DNA of 64,000 bases from Erythrobacter sp. (GTDB lineage: Bacteria > Pseudomonadota > Alphaproteobacteria > Sphingomonadales > Sphingomonadaceae), in contig JAACTC010000006.1 in NCBI GenBank assembly GCA_009993635.1, positions 124,001-188,000 of the forward strand. Direction: 5' to 3'. Positions 19,513 through 28,515 of this stretch are shown one piece after another (position 1 is the stretch's first letter; each line of letters starts with the position of its first letter). The notes beneath the pieces are model-generated. The model did not search any database. It was not told the DNA's origin and saw only the letters and a program-made list of their open reading frames with translations. The translations under genes and the position numbers were made by a program.

Positions 19513-20159
19513 TCGGCAACCTGCTGCGCCGCGACCTTGCAATCCTGCTGCCCGGCGGCACGCGCGGCTCTGCCTTTTTGCCGCTGATCTTCTTCCTGCT
19601 GGTGGCCGTGCTGTTCCCGTTCGCGGTCGGGCCAGAGCCAGGCCTGCTCGCGCGCACCGGCGGCGGCGTGCTGTGGGTCGCGGCGCTGCTCGCCAGCATC
19701 CTTCCGCTCGACCGGCTGGTGGCTGCCGACCGGGAGGCTGGCGTGTTCGATCAGCTGGCGCTGCGCGGCATCAGCGAGGAAGTAGCGATGACCGCGCGGC
19801 TGGTGGCGCACTGGCTCAGCTTCGGCCCGCTGATCCTGATCGCCACCCTGCCCGCAGCGGCTTTACTGTCCTTGAGCAGCGCAACCTTCTGGCGGCTGTT
19901 CATAAGCCTGCTGGCAGGCACGCCGGGCCTCGCCGCGATCGGTCTGATTACCGCGGCATTGCTCGCGTCCCTGCGCAGCGGAACCGCGCTGGCCGGACTG
20001 ATGCTCGCACCCATCGCGGTGCCGCTGGTGATCTTCGGCGCAGGCCATCTTGCGCGCGACGACATCTCGGGTGCGCTGTTCGCCGGGGCGTTCAGTCTGG
20101 TGCTATGCGCAATCGCACCTTTCGCTGCGGCTGCGGCGATCAGGGCTGCGCGGGACTAG
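19506..20159 (+). CDS. ccmB: Heme exporter permease CcmB
   Basis: CcmB is the six-helix membrane subunit of the CcmAB complex. The 217-residue product begins LLRRDLAILLPGG, has the family block LPLDRLVAADREAGVFDQLAL (about residues 70-90), and shows six hydrophobic segments. The start ATG at 19506 lies inside the end of ccmA. The in-frame region further upstream belongs to ccmA. Strict pairing with CcmA supports both calls. Confidence 0.94.
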   Translation: MVIGNLLRRDLAILLPGGTRGSAFLPLIFFLLVAVLFPFAVGPEPGLLARTGGGVLWVAALLASILPLDRLVAADREAGVFDQLALRGISEEVAMTARLVAHWLSFGPLILIATLPAAALLSLSSATFWRLFISLLAGTPGLAAIGLITAALLASLRSGTALAGLMLAPIAVPLVIFGAGHLARDDISGALFAGAFSLVLCAIAPFAAAAAIRAARD

Positions 20160-20202
20160 GCCTCATTGCCCCCTGGATCGGATCCGGGGTGACGAAAATC
20201 AA

Positions 20203-21033
20203 TTAAGAATAAGGCGGCTTGTCGCGTCCCGTCGGGCTCAGCGTGAAAATCTCGATCCCATCCTCGGTAATACCGAGCGAGTGTTCGAATTGCGCGGAGA
20301 GCGACTTGTCGCGGCTCACTGCGGTCCACCCGTCGCCCAGTACCTTCGCCCACGGCTTGCCCGCGTTCAGCATCGGTTCGATGGTGAAGAACATGCCGGG
20401 CTTCAGCAGCGGGCCGGTGCCCGCCTGCGCTGCGTGGACCACTTCGGGCGCGTCGTGGAACAGCCGCCCCAGCCCATGCCCGCAAAACTCGCGCACGACG
20501 CCGTAGCGGTGCTGCTTCGCATGGGCCTCGATCGCGGCGCCGATATCGCCCAGTCGCGCGCCTGGCTGCGACGCAGCCTCGATCCCCAGCATCAGCGCCT
20601 CGTGCGTCGCTTCGACCAGCTTCTTCGCTTTCAGCGGCGGATCGCCTGCAAAGTACATCCGGCTGGTATCGCCGTGCCAGCCGTCAAGCAGCGGGGTCAC
20701 GTCGATGTTCACGATGTCGCCATCCTTCAGCGTCTTCTCGCTCGGGATGCCGTGGCAGATCACGTGGTTGATCGAGATGCAGCAGCTATGCGTATAGCCG
20801 CGATAGCCGAGCGTCGCGGGCACTGCGCCTGCGTCCAGCATCATGCCGCGCACCGCATCGTCGATGCTCGCGGTGGTGACGCCGGGCTTCACCAGCTCGG
20901 GCATGGCGTCGAGGATTTCGGCGGCCAGCCGCCCGGCCTTGCGCATGCCCGCAAAGCCATCTTCCCCATGCAGCTTGATGGTCCCGTCGCGCAGGACTTC
21001 GGTATCGGCGTCGATCGTCTGGTAGTCGCTCAT
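20203..21033 (-). CDS. map: Type I methionine aminopeptidase
   Basis: Map removes the initiator methionine from nascent proteins using a dinuclear metal site. The 276-residue product has the metal-ligand regions VNIDVTPLLDGWHGDTSRMY, GHGLGRLFH and FTIEPML, then the C-terminal EHSLGITEDG. All five canonical ligand positions (two Asp, one His, two Glu) seem to be present. The length fits type I enzymes, and it lacks the zinc-finger N-terminal extension of some homologues. It is read away from ccmAB, convergent. Confidence 0.95.
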   Translation of the reverse strand: MSDYQTIDADTEVLRDGTIKLHGEDGFAGMRKAGRLAAEILDAMPELVKPGVTTASIDDAVRGMMLDAGAVPATLGYRGYTHSCCISINHVICHGIPSEKTLKDGDIVNIDVTPLLDGWHGDTSRMYFAGDPPLKAKKLVEATHEALMLGIEAASQPGARLGDIGAAIEAHAKQHRYGVVREFCGHGLGRLFHDAPEVVHAAQAGTGPLLKPGMFFTIEPMLNAGKPWAKVLGDGWTAVSRDKSLSAQFEHSLGITEDGIEIFTLSPTGRDKPPYS

Positions 21034-21071
21034 GCCGCCCAGATACGCATCCGGCGCGCAAAAAGCGAGCG

Positions 21072-21878
21072 TTAGGGTAGGAAATCCTCCCGATAACGAT
21101 CCTTCACCGCACCGCGGATCGCATCGTCGACGCTCAATTCCACCTCGTAATCGCCTTCCGCATAGGGGCCGGCGACATAGGGCGCGGCATAAAGCATGAT
21201 CCGGTCGAACTTGCTGCCATTGGCCAGCAGCACCAGCTCCAACTCATCGAGAGAGGGGCAGCGACCGAAGGCATCGTCGCTCTCGCTCATCTCACCGCCG
21301 CGCCGGGCCATGCGCTGCGCATCGAGCGCGTCGCAATATCGCGTGCCCAGCGCATCGCTCAGCGCCTGCTGCGATTCGAAGAGCATCATCGGTTCAAGCA
21401 GGCGTTGCGAGCCGCTGTTCCACAGCACGCTGCTCAGCCCGTAATTGCCGTGCGCGCCGCCAAAATAGGTCGCACCGTTTTCCACCAGGCTCAGCCATTT
21501 GTCGGTCTGCCCGGCCAGCTTCCACTCGATGGTGACCATGTAGCGGTTGTAAGGGAAGCCCTCTTCACGCGCATCTTCGCTGGCCTTGCGCGCCGCGCGT
21601 TGCAGATCCGATTCCTCGCGGTTCGCCTGTTCGTCCAGCCGGTCCCGCAGGGCGGGGATCGAGCCGAGCGTTTCGGGATAGGAGAAGGAAAAGGCGTAGA
21701 GATCGGAGGTTTCCGAAATTTCGCGGCCTTCGCCGCCAGCGGCGGCATCCCCGTCAGCGGCACCCTGCGAAGCCTCGTCGCCGTCCGCGCCGGTCTTGCG
21801 CTCCAGCTCCTCGGGCGAGGTGCAGGCCCCGAGGCCAAGGCAGATCGCAACTGCGAGCGTAGCAAAACGTGCCGCCAT
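21072..21878 (-). CDS. Lipoprotein with a DUF3298/DUF4163-like domain
   Basis: The 268-residue product has a type II signal peptide with lipobox LGACTS, giving a predicted lipidated Cys19. A low-complexity Gly/Asp/Ala linker (about 25-55) precedes a domain with YAFSFSYPE, FGGAHGNYG and a C-terminal ANGSKFDRIMLYAAPYVAGPYAEG. This layout matches DUF4163 followed by DUF3298, a family found in envelope lipoproteins and in the sigma regulator RsiV. Its role is unknown. The gene is divergent from the leucyl aminopeptidase gene, so a shared control region lies near 21,880-21,950. Confidence 0.8.
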   Translation of the reverse strand: MAARFATLAVAICLGLGACTSPEELERKTGADGDEASQGAADGDAAAGGEGREISETSDLYAFSFSYPETLGSIPALRDRLDEQANREESDLQRAARKASEDAREEGFPYNRYMVTIEWKLAGQTDKWLSLVENGATYFGGAHGNYGLSSVLWNSGSQRLLEPMMLFESQQALSDALGTRYCDALDAQRMARRGGEMSESDDAFGRCPSLDELELVLLANGSKFDRIMLYAAPYVAGPYAEGDYEVELSVDDAIRGAVKDRYREDFLP

Positions 21879-21949
21879 TTTTCCTCAAATCCCTTGCAAC
21901 CGAGCGAATCCGGTTGAGCCTTCGGCCCATCATCGCCATGGTCGATATA

Positions 21950-23371
21950 ATGACCGATACCGCATTGATACAGGCCGAACGCGGCCAAAACGCAACTGAC
22001 ATCCACCTCGTCAACGAAGCCGGCTTCGCCGACTGGGCCAAAAGCCTGAGCGATACGCAGCGCGCCCTGCTCGATGCGCAACGCTTTCAGGGCAAGGGTT
22101 ACGAAACCGCGATACTGCCCGCCAAGCCGGGCGAAGGCGCGCCATGGTTTGCGGTGGGCGGCGTTGCCAATCCGAACGAACTTTCCAGCTGGTGCCTCGC
22201 GCGGCTTGCCGAGGTACTGCCGGCGGGCACCTACCGGCTTGCCGATGGCGAGCCCGGCCCGGCGATGCACGGCTGGCAGACCGCGCAGTACAGGAACCTC
22301 GCCTATCGCAGCGATGCGGAGCCGACGGGCGCACGCATCCTGCTGACCGGCGCGGTCAACAAAATCGAGCCTGCCATTGCCGAGGCGCAGGCCGTCAACC
22401 TCGTGCGGCGGCTGGTCGATACCCCGCCCGAAGATATGGGCCCCGCCGGGATCGAGGCCGAGGTGGAAGCCCTCGCCAAGCAATACGATGCGAAGCTGGA
22501 CGTGACGCGCGGCGACCAGCTGGAGCAAAATTTCCCACTGGTCCACGCGGTGGGCCGCGCGGCGGCGCGCAACCATGCTCCGCGGATGCTCCACCTCACG
22601 TGGTCGCCGCGCTCGAATGGTGGCGCCGCGCCCGTGCTCGCCATTGTCGGCAAGGGGGTCAGTTTCGATTCCGGTGGTCTCGACATCAAGTCAGCAACCG
22701 GGATGGCGCTGATGAAGAAGGATATGGGCGGCGCGGCGCATGCCATCGCGCTGGCCAAGCTGGTGATGGAACACGCCCTGCCCGTGCGACTGCACCTGCT
22801 GGTGCCGGCGGTCGAGAACGCGATCTCGGGCAATGCGCTGCGCCCCGGCGATATCGTGAAGAGCCGCAAGGGTCTCACGGTGGAGATTACCAATACGGAT
22901 GCAGAGGGGCGCCTGATCCTGGCCGATGCGCTCGACCGGGCGAGCGAGGAATCGCCCGATCTGATGATCGACTTCGCCACGCTTACCGGCGCGGCGCGCG
23001 TGGCGCTGGGTCCGGATTATCCCGCGCTGATGACGCGGCGGAGCGAAACCGCCGACGCGCTGATTGCCGCAGGGCGCGCGCACGACGACGAGCCATGGCG
23101 GCTGCCGCTGCCCGAAGGCTATGCCGAATGGCTGGAGTCCCCGCTGGCGGACTGCATCAATGCACCCAAAAACGGCTTCGCCGGGGCCAGCGTGGCAGGC
23201 CTGTTCCTCGACAAGTTCGTCGGCACGCGGAAGGACGGCACGCCGATCGACTGGGCGCATTTCGATACCTACGCCTGGCGACCCACCGCCAAGCCGGGTC
23301 GCCCGAAGGGCGGAGAAGCCTACGGCCTGCGCGCCAGCTGGCACATGTTGCAGGCCCGTTTTGGGGCATAA
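21950..23371 (+). CDS. M17 leucyl aminopeptidase family protein
   Basis: This is a cytoplasmic dizinc/manganese aminopeptidase of 473 residues. The catalytic C-terminal domain carries KGVSFDSGGLDIK, with the metal-binding and active-site Lys-Asp set, and NTDAEGRLILADAL, the M17 signature, followed by DFATLTGAARVALG. The N-terminal domain is shorter and more divergent than PepA, as in the alphaproteobacterial second M17 type. The ATG at 21950 was chosen, and an alternative ATG lies four codons upstream at 21938. The open frame to 21869 would overlap the divergent lipoprotein gene. Confidence 0.92.
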   Translation: MTDTALIQAERGQNATDIHLVNEAGFADWAKSLSDTQRALLDAQRFQGKGYETAILPAKPGEGAPWFAVGGVANPNELSSWCLARLAEVLPAGTYRLADGEPGPAMHGWQTAQYRNLAYRSDAEPTGARILLTGAVNKIEPAIAEAQAVNLVRRLVDTPPEDMGPAGIEAEVEALAKQYDAKLDVTRGDQLEQNFPLVHAVGRAAARNHAPRMLHLTWSPRSNGGAAPVLAIVGKGVSFDSGGLDIKSATGMALMKKDMGGAAHAIALAKLVMEHALPVRLHLLVPAVENAISGNALRPGDIVKSRKGLTVEITNTDAEGRLILADALDRASEESPDLMIDFATLTGAARVALGPDYPALMTRRSETADALIAAGRAHDDEPWRLPLPEGYAEWLESPLADCINAPKNGFAGASVAGLFLDKFVGTRKDGTPIDWAHFDTYAWRPTAKPGRPKGGEAYGLRASWHMLQARFGA

Positions 23372-23467
23372 GCGCGCTGTGGCCCTCGCTATCCCGGCCT
23401 TGAGGTTGTTTGCTGCGCCCACCCGGGCTAAGCGCGCGGGTCTTAGTATGCAGATCGCCCCGCTCCA

Positions 23468-23806
23468 GTGAATGATCCCCTTCCCTTCGCTCTCGATGCG
23501 AGTGTCATCGGCTTGACCGGCCCGGTCGCGTGGCCGGAAAAAGGCACCCTGCCGCTGCGGCGGGATCTGGCGCACATCGCGCTCGCCCCGCAGTTTCTGG
23601 TGGCCCATTATGCAGTGCCGACCAGCATGACCATCGGCGATGCGCCTGCGCCGCTGGTACGCTCGACCACGACCGAAGACGACGTCATCGCCACGCTTGA
23701 GCCCGGTGCCACGTTCGAGGCGCTCGACGTCACGTCCACATGGGTGTGGGGCTGCCTGGGTCCGGACGGGCCTTCGGGTTACGTCAAGCGGACCGCGTTC
23801 GCCTGA
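23468..23806 (+). CDS. SH3-like domain protein, probably a truncated NlpC/P60 peptidase
   Basis: The 112-residue product resembles the N-terminal SH3 domain that precedes the catalytic domain in sphingomonad NlpC/P60 (C40) proteins: LRRDLAHIALAPQFLVAHYAVP, then a beta-rich segment ending WVWGCLGPDGPSGYV. The catalytic Cys-His domain is absent, and the stop codon overlaps the argC start as TGATG. The start is a GTG with no clear ribosome binding site. It may be a remnant or a stand-alone binding domain. The homology claim is from pattern memory and was not searched. Confidence 0.6.
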   Translation: MNDPLPFALDASVIGLTGPVAWPEKGTLPLRRDLAHIALAPQFLVAHYAVPTSMTIGDAPAPLVRSTTTEDDVIATLEPGATFEALDVTSTWVWGCLGPDGPSGYVKRTAFA

Positions 23807-24738
23807 TGGGTACGCCGGTCTTCGTCGACGGAGCGGCCGGCACCACCGGGCTGGAAATCGTCGCGCGGCTGGAAGCGCATCCCGAATTCGAACCCCTGGT
23901 GCTGGATGAAGCATCCCGCAAAGACGCGGAGGCGCGGCGCGAAGCCCTGAACGACACGCCCTTCGCCGTCCTGTGCCTGCCGGACGATGCCGCGCGAGAC
24001 GCCGTGGCGATGATCGACCCGGCCAGCCCGACGCGTATCGTCGACGCTTCCACCGCACACCGGGTGGCGGATGGCTGGACTTACGGCTTTCCCGAAATCA
24101 TCGGCCGCGAACGGATAGCTGAGGCAAGCCGCGTCAGCAATCCGGGGTGTTACCCCACCGGCTTCCTCGGCCTCGTCGCTCCGCTGGTACGTGCGGGCCT
24201 GGTGCCTGCCGACTGGCCCTACACGGTCAACGCGGTCAGCGGGTATTCCGGCGGCGGCAAGGCGCTGATCGAACGGTTCGAGCGCGACACCGACATCGCC
24301 TTCCGGACTTATGGCCTCGCACTCGATCACAAGCATCGGCCCGAAATGCAACGCTATGCCGGGCTCACCCACGAAGTCCTTTTTGCGCCATCAGTCGTGC
24401 CCGCGTTTCGCGGCATGGTGGTCGATGTGCCGCTGCACCTGGGCGCGATGGCCGATGGGCCTTCCGCCGATGCGCTGCGCGACGAATTGATGCGGTTCTA
24501 TAGCGATAGCCCGCTGATCACGGTCGAGACTGGCGGCGACCCCGGCGAGCTGATGCTGGGCCGCAATGCTGCGCCGCTCGACGACATGGTGCTGCACGTC
24601 TTCGGCAATGCAGACGGGTGGAACGCGCGCCTGATCGCCGTGCTCGACAACCTTGGCAAGGGTGCCAGCGGGGCCGCGATCCAGAACCTTAACCTGATGG
24701 CCGGGTTTGCGGAAACTGCTTCGTTGAAGCAGAGATAG
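23806..24738 (+). CDS. argC: N-acetyl-gamma-glutamyl-phosphate reductase ArgC (type 2)
   Basis: ArgC reduces N-acetylglutamyl phosphate to the semialdehyde in arginine biosynthesis with NADPH. The 310-residue product has the cofactor loop DGAAGTTG (8-15), the active-site cysteine in SNPGCYPTG (Cys115) and the later HRPEMQRYAG block with the catalytic histidine. Its length and the short N-terminal domain match the type 2 family (about 310 residues) rather than type 1 (about 345). It starts on the last base of the preceding stop. No other arg gene is adjacent. Confidence 0.94.
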   Translation: MGTPVFVDGAAGTTGLEIVARLEAHPEFEPLVLDEASRKDAEARREALNDTPFAVLCLPDDAARDAVAMIDPASPTRIVDASTAHRVADGWTYGFPEIIGRERIAEASRVSNPGCYPTGFLGLVAPLVRAGLVPADWPYTVNAVSGYSGGGKALIERFERDTDIAFRTYGLALDHKHRPEMQRYAGLTHEVLFAPSVVPAFRGMVVDVPLHLGAMADGPSADALRDELMRFYSDSPLITVETGGDPGELMLGRNAAPLDDMVLHVFGNADGWNARLIAVLDNLGKGASGAAIQNLNLMAGFAETASLKQR

Positions 24739-24858
24739 TCACAAAAGGCGCGTGAAAGGGCGGATTTGCGCAAAAAGCTTGCCCCCTTTATCGCAGTGCA
24801 GCATTACTCTAGGCTGTAACACAATCAGATGCCGACTCGCGTTGGCACACGCTATTGA

Positions 24859-25212
<354 letters not shown>

Positions 25213-25261
25213 GTTTTCATTACCTGCCTCTCTCCATCAGCCATCATCCGAAAGGAGCATC

Positions 25262-26671
25262 ATGTCGACAGCCAAGGACGTTCTGAAACAGATCAAGGAA
25301 CAGGATATCGAGTGGGTCGATCTGCGATTCACCGATCCCAAGGGGAAATGGCAGCACCTGACGATGGTCGCCGGCATCCTGACCGAGGACGAGCTGGAAG
25401 ACGGCCTGATGTTCGACGGTTCCTCGATCGCCGGGTGGAAGGTCATCAACGAAAGCGACATGATCCTGCGGCCCGACCTGTCGAAAACCTATATCGACCC
25501 GTTCAGCGCCACCCCGATGATGATCATCTTCTGCGATATCGTGGAGCCCAACACGGGTGACTGGTACGCGCGCGATCCGCGCAGCACCGCCAAGCGCGCC
25601 GAAGCCTATCTCAAGAGCACGGGCGTGGGCGATACTGTGTTCGTCGGGCCGGAAGCCGAATTCTTCATGTTCGACGATGTCCGCTTCGAAGATGGCTACG
25701 CAGGCTCCGGCTTCGCGATCGACGATGTCGAGCTGCCGACCAATTCGGGCAAGGAATATGACTCGGGCAACATGGCCCACCGTCCGCGTGCCAAGGGCGG
25801 CTACTTCCCCGTCGCACCGGTCGACTCCGCAGTCGATATCCGCGCCGAAATGGTTTCGACCATGATCGAGATGGGCCTCAACTGCGACAAGCACCACCAC
25901 GAGGTGGCCGCCGCGCAGCACGAACTGGGCCTAACCTATTCGACCCTGACTGAAACGGCCGACCAGATGCAGATCTACAAGTACGTCGTGCACCAGGTCG
26001 CGCATCTTTACGGCAAGTCGGCCACCTTCATGCCCAAGCCGATCAAGGATGATAACGGCAGCGGGATGCACACCCACATGTCGATCTGGAAGGATGGCAA
26101 CCCGACCTTCGCGGGCACCGGATATGCCGGCCTGTCGGACAATTGCCTGTACTACATCGGCGGCGTCATCAAGCATGCCAAGGCGCTCAATGCCTTCACC
26201 AACCCGACCACCAACAGCTACAAGCGACTGGTGCCGGGCTTCGAGGCACCGGTTCTGCTGGCCTATTCGGCGCGCAACCGCTCCGCTTCGTGCCGCATCC
26301 CCTATGGGGCGGGCGAAAAGGCAAAGCGCGTGGAATTCCGCTTCCCCGATGCGATGGCCAACCCCTACCTCGCCTATTCGGCGCTGCTGATGGCGGGCCT
26401 CGACGGGATCACCAACAAGATTCACCCGGGCGAAGCGATGGACAAGAACCTGTACGACCTGCCGCCTGCCGAGCTGGCCGACGTGCCGACCGTGTGCGGC
26501 AGCTTGCGCGAAGCCCTGGTCGCGCTGGAGGAAGACCACGAGTTCCTGCTGAAGGGCGACGTCTTCACCAAGGATCAGATCGAAGCCTATGCCGAGCTGA
26601 AGTGGGAAGAGGTGATGCGCACCGAAACCACGCCCTGCGCGGTCGAATTCGATATGTACTACAGCGCCTGA
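25262..26671 (+). CDS. glnA: Glutamine synthetase type I
   Basis: GlnA makes glutamine from glutamate, ammonia and ATP as a dodecamer. The 469-residue product has [10 protein letters not shown] (latch region), [22 protein letters not shown] with the ATP-binding and metal region, [11 protein letters not shown], and the adenylylation loop NLYDLPP with Tyr398 (equivalent to Tyr397 of E. coli). This supports regulation by GlnE and GlnB. An AGGAG ribosome binding site lies 6 bp upstream of the ATG. The longer open frame to 25064 overlaps glnB and is not used. Confidence 0.97.
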   Translation: MSTAKDVLKQIKEQDIEWVDLRFTDPKGKWQHLTMVAGILTEDELEDGLMFDGSSIAGWKVINESDMILRPDLSKTYIDPFSATPMMIIFCDIVEPNTGDWYARDPRSTAKRAEAYLKSTGVGDTVFVGPEAEFFMFDDVRFEDGYAGSGFAIDDVELPTNSGKEYDSGNMAHRPRAKGGYFPVAPVDSAVDIRAEMVSTMIEMGLNCDKHHHEVAAAQHELGLTYSTLTETADQMQIYKYVVHQVAHLYGKSATFMPKPIKDDNGSGMHTHMSIWKDGNPTFAGTGYAGLSDNCLYYIGGVIKHAKALNAFTNPTTNSYKRLVPGFEAPVLLAYSARNRSASCRIPYGAGEKAKRVEFRFPDAMANPYLAYSALLMAGLDGITNKIHPGEAMDKNLYDLPPAELADVPTVCGSLREALVALEEDHEFLLKGDVFTKDQIEAYAELKWEEVMRTETTPCAVEFDMYYSA

Positions 26672-26694
26672 GCCAGTCTCTGCGCAATAAAAAA

Positions 26695-26726
26695 GGGCCG
26701 TCGGAGCGATCCGGCGGCCCTTCTTC
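26695..26726 (+). terminator. Rho-independent terminator after glnA
   Basis: An 11-bp stem GGGCCGTCGGA / TCCGGCGGCCC, with one wobble pair and a GCGA tetraloop, spans 26695-26720. It is preceded by an A-run and followed by TTCTTCT. It lies 23 bp after the glnA stop and may also serve the convergent membrane protein gene through the upstream A-run. Confidence 0.88.
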
Positions 26727-26792
26727 TATCGGCATGCCCGCTGGGGAAACGCAGGCGCGGGTCGCGCGACCGGGTGTCGACAGATCGCCGTG

Positions 26793-27446
26793 TCAGTTCG
26801 GCCCGCGCAGCATCAGGCCACGCCGCGCGGTCTGGTAAAAGGCACCGATCAGCAGGCTCGCGGCAAACATGGTTAGCCAGTCAAGCGGTGCTGGTCCGGC
26901 GGTAAAGCCGAGATGGGCGAGCACCGCCCAGCCGCCGCCGAACAGCGCCATGAGGTAGAATGCGCTGGCAGTCGCATCGCCGGACAATGCGCGCTGCAAT
27001 TCGTCCGTATGGCGGCGCATCGCCACGCTTAGGACGACAGCGATTGCGACCAGCACCGCCGCAACAATTGCGCCGGTCGAGGCAGCGACCAAAGCGCCCT
27101 CGCCCGACAGGGCCACCAGCGTGAGCGCCATACCCAGCAGTATTGTGGCAATCGCGCTGTAGCTGAGCATACGGCGCTGCTCGCGCAGTTCGTCGGCATC
27201 TTCCACATTGAGAAACTTCGCCCCGATGCCGGGGCTGAGCACGCCGACGACGATCGACAGGCCGGTCAAGGCGTAGAGCATGCCCACCAGCCCCGCGATT
27301 TCGCGCGATGGGCCCAGCCCCTCCCCCCTCGCCAGATCGGTGAGATTGAGGAAGCCAAACGCGGCGATGAACCCGGCAAGCGCCCCGCCGGCAATCGGCG
27401 GCAGCAGACGGCGCCAGAGCGGCTTGTGAATCGTTTCGGTGGTCAT
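26793..27446 (-). CDS. Six-helix integral membrane protein paired with an XRE regulator
   Basis: The 217-residue product shows six hydrophobic segments in two blocks of two to four helices, split by a charged cytoplasmic stretch (EDADELREQRRM) and another (MRRHTDELQRAL). I cannot name a family. Membrane proteins encoded directly after YozG-like regulators are common and often uncharacterised. The ATG at 27446 overlaps the regulator stop as ATGA, so the two are co-translated. A GTG or other start upstream (27461) is less likely. Confidence 0.75.
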   Translation of the reverse strand: MTTETIHKPLWRRLLPPIAGGALAGFIAAFGFLNLTDLARGEGLGPSREIAGLVGMLYALTGLSIVVGVLSPGIGAKFLNVEDADELREQRRMLSYSAIATILLGMALTLVALSGEGALVAASTGAIVAAVLVAIAVVLSVAMRRHTDELQRALSGDATASAFYLMALFGGGWAVLAHLGFTAGPAPLDWLTMFAASLLIGAFYQTARRGLMLRGPN

Positions 27447-27658
27447 TCCTGCGGCTCCCAATCGTCTATGAACAGGTCCGGCACGTTCACGGCGAACAGC
27501 TTCGCCATGCGCAGTGCCAGCGGGAGGGAGGGATCATACTTGTCGGTTTCGACCGCATTGATCGTCTGGCGCGACACGCCGAGCCGCCGGGCCAATTCAC
27601 CCTGGCTCCACCCTGCACCCTCACGATACTGCTTCAACCGGTTCTTCAAGAAATCCAT
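27443..27658 (-). CDS. YozG-like XRE-family transcriptional regulator
   Basis: The 71-residue protein is almost all helix-turn-helix: WSQGELARRLGVSRQTINAVE (17-37) followed by KYDPSLPLALRMAKLF, the hallmark of the short YozG-like subgroup. The ATG at 27658 matches the family start. A TTG five codons upstream (27673) is possible and has an AGGGG nearby, while the GGGAGG before the ATG is unusually close. The promoter region upstream carries three palindromes, which suggests autorepression. It forms an operon with the six-helix protein. Confidence 0.85.
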   Translation of the reverse strand: MDFLKNRLKQYREGAGWSQGELARRLGVSRQTINAVETDKYDPSLPLALRMAKLFAVNVPDLFIDDWEPQE

Positions 27659-27686
27659 CCTCCCGTCAGGCAACGCCCCTGCGCTC

Positions 27687-27741
27687 CTGACAAGAGGTCT
27701 TTACAGTAAAGAGCTCTTGTCAGTCAAGAGCTCTTGTCAGG
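27687..27741 (-). promoter_or_regulatory. Triple palindromic operator over the regulator promoter
   Basis: Three palindromic cores AAGAG[G/C]TCTT start at 27692, 27709 and 27726, exactly 17 bp apart. The second and third copies are followed by GTCAG, and the first is preceded by its complement CTGAC. On the minus strand a -35-like TTGACT (27727-27722) and a -10-like TGTAAA (27705-27700) with a 16-bp spacer fall inside the array, so binding would block the promoter of the XRE gene. The sites are seen directly; the promoter role is an inference. Confidence 0.75.
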
Positions 27742-27745
27742 GGTG

Positions 27746-28504
27746 CTAGCCGTAGTTCCACTCAAGCAGGTCGACAGCCGCCAGAGCCTTCTCAAGCGAG
27801 GGGTGCTCGCGCGCTATCGCTTTGCAGGCCTTGCGGAAATCGCGGCGCAGGTAGGGCTTCAGATGCGCCCCGATGGCCTGGACATCATGGCCGTTAAGCG
27901 TTGCGGCCAGTGCCGTCGCGCAGACCAGTGCCTGCTCTGACAGGTATCCCGATGCGGAAGATCGCCATCCCGACCGCTCGCCATCGGTGAACTGCTCGAA
28001 ATGACGCGCGGAGTTGGCGAGGAAGATGCCGCAGCCAAGGTAGACCGCAGCGCAATCGGTGGCGTGCTCCAGAAGGTCCGGCCCACCCGGCGGGTCTCCA
28101 CGCCCTTCCAGCAGGTAGTGCGCCAGTTCATGCGCAAGCGTGGCGGTGAGCGCGTCCGGATTGCGCAGCAACGCGCCGGAATACTGGATCACCGCTGCAT
28201 CCCCGTTGCCCGAGTAGGTGCCGAGTGGCCCTGCAATCTCTTTCACTTCACGAATGTCGGAGGTGCGAAACGCGTCGTCTATCTGCTGAAGGCGCACCGG
28301 CCAGTCCGCCATGTCGCAATGATCGCGCACGACCTCGAACAGCGAACCGGCAGTCGCGGCATCGCGCAGGCGGGGATCGTCGGGCAGAAGCGAGCCGAGC
28401 TGCCTCCCTGCGTCGTCGAGCACCAGCCGCAGCCAGGCGAAGCAGGCGATCAGCCAATCGAACTCGTCACGGGAGACCGGAAGCCGCGCGCCGAATATCG
28501 CCAC
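27746..28504 (-). CDS. HELAH-motif metalloprotease-like protein, function unknown
   Basis: The 252-residue product carries HELAH (125-129) in the helix TATLAHELAHYLLEG, with further acidic residues 16-26 positions on (LLEHATDCAAVYLG, Glu146 and Asp150). This fits a gluzincin-type zinc site. A second conserved-looking block, GYLSEQALVCATALA, follows near residue 186. No signal peptide is seen, so it is probably cytoplasmic. It lies 11 bp after the glycosyltransferase gene and just before the operator of the XRE gene. A link to ImmA/IrrE-like proteases acting on XRE repressors is possible but unproven, since the spacing around the motif differs. Confidence 0.7.
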   Translation of the reverse strand: MAIFGARLPVSRDEFDWLIACFAWLRLVLDDAGRQLGSLLPDDPRLRDAATAGSLFEVVRDHCDMADWPVRLQQIDDAFRTSDIREVKEIAGPLGTYSGNGDAAVIQYSGALLRNPDALTATLAHELAHYLLEGRGDPPGGPDLLEHATDCAAVYLGCGIFLANSARHFEQFTDGERSGWRSSASGYLSEQALVCATALAATLNGHDVQAIGAHLKPYLRRDFRKACKAIAREHPSLEKALAAVDLLEWNYG

Positions 28505-28515
28505 TCAGCCGCCTT

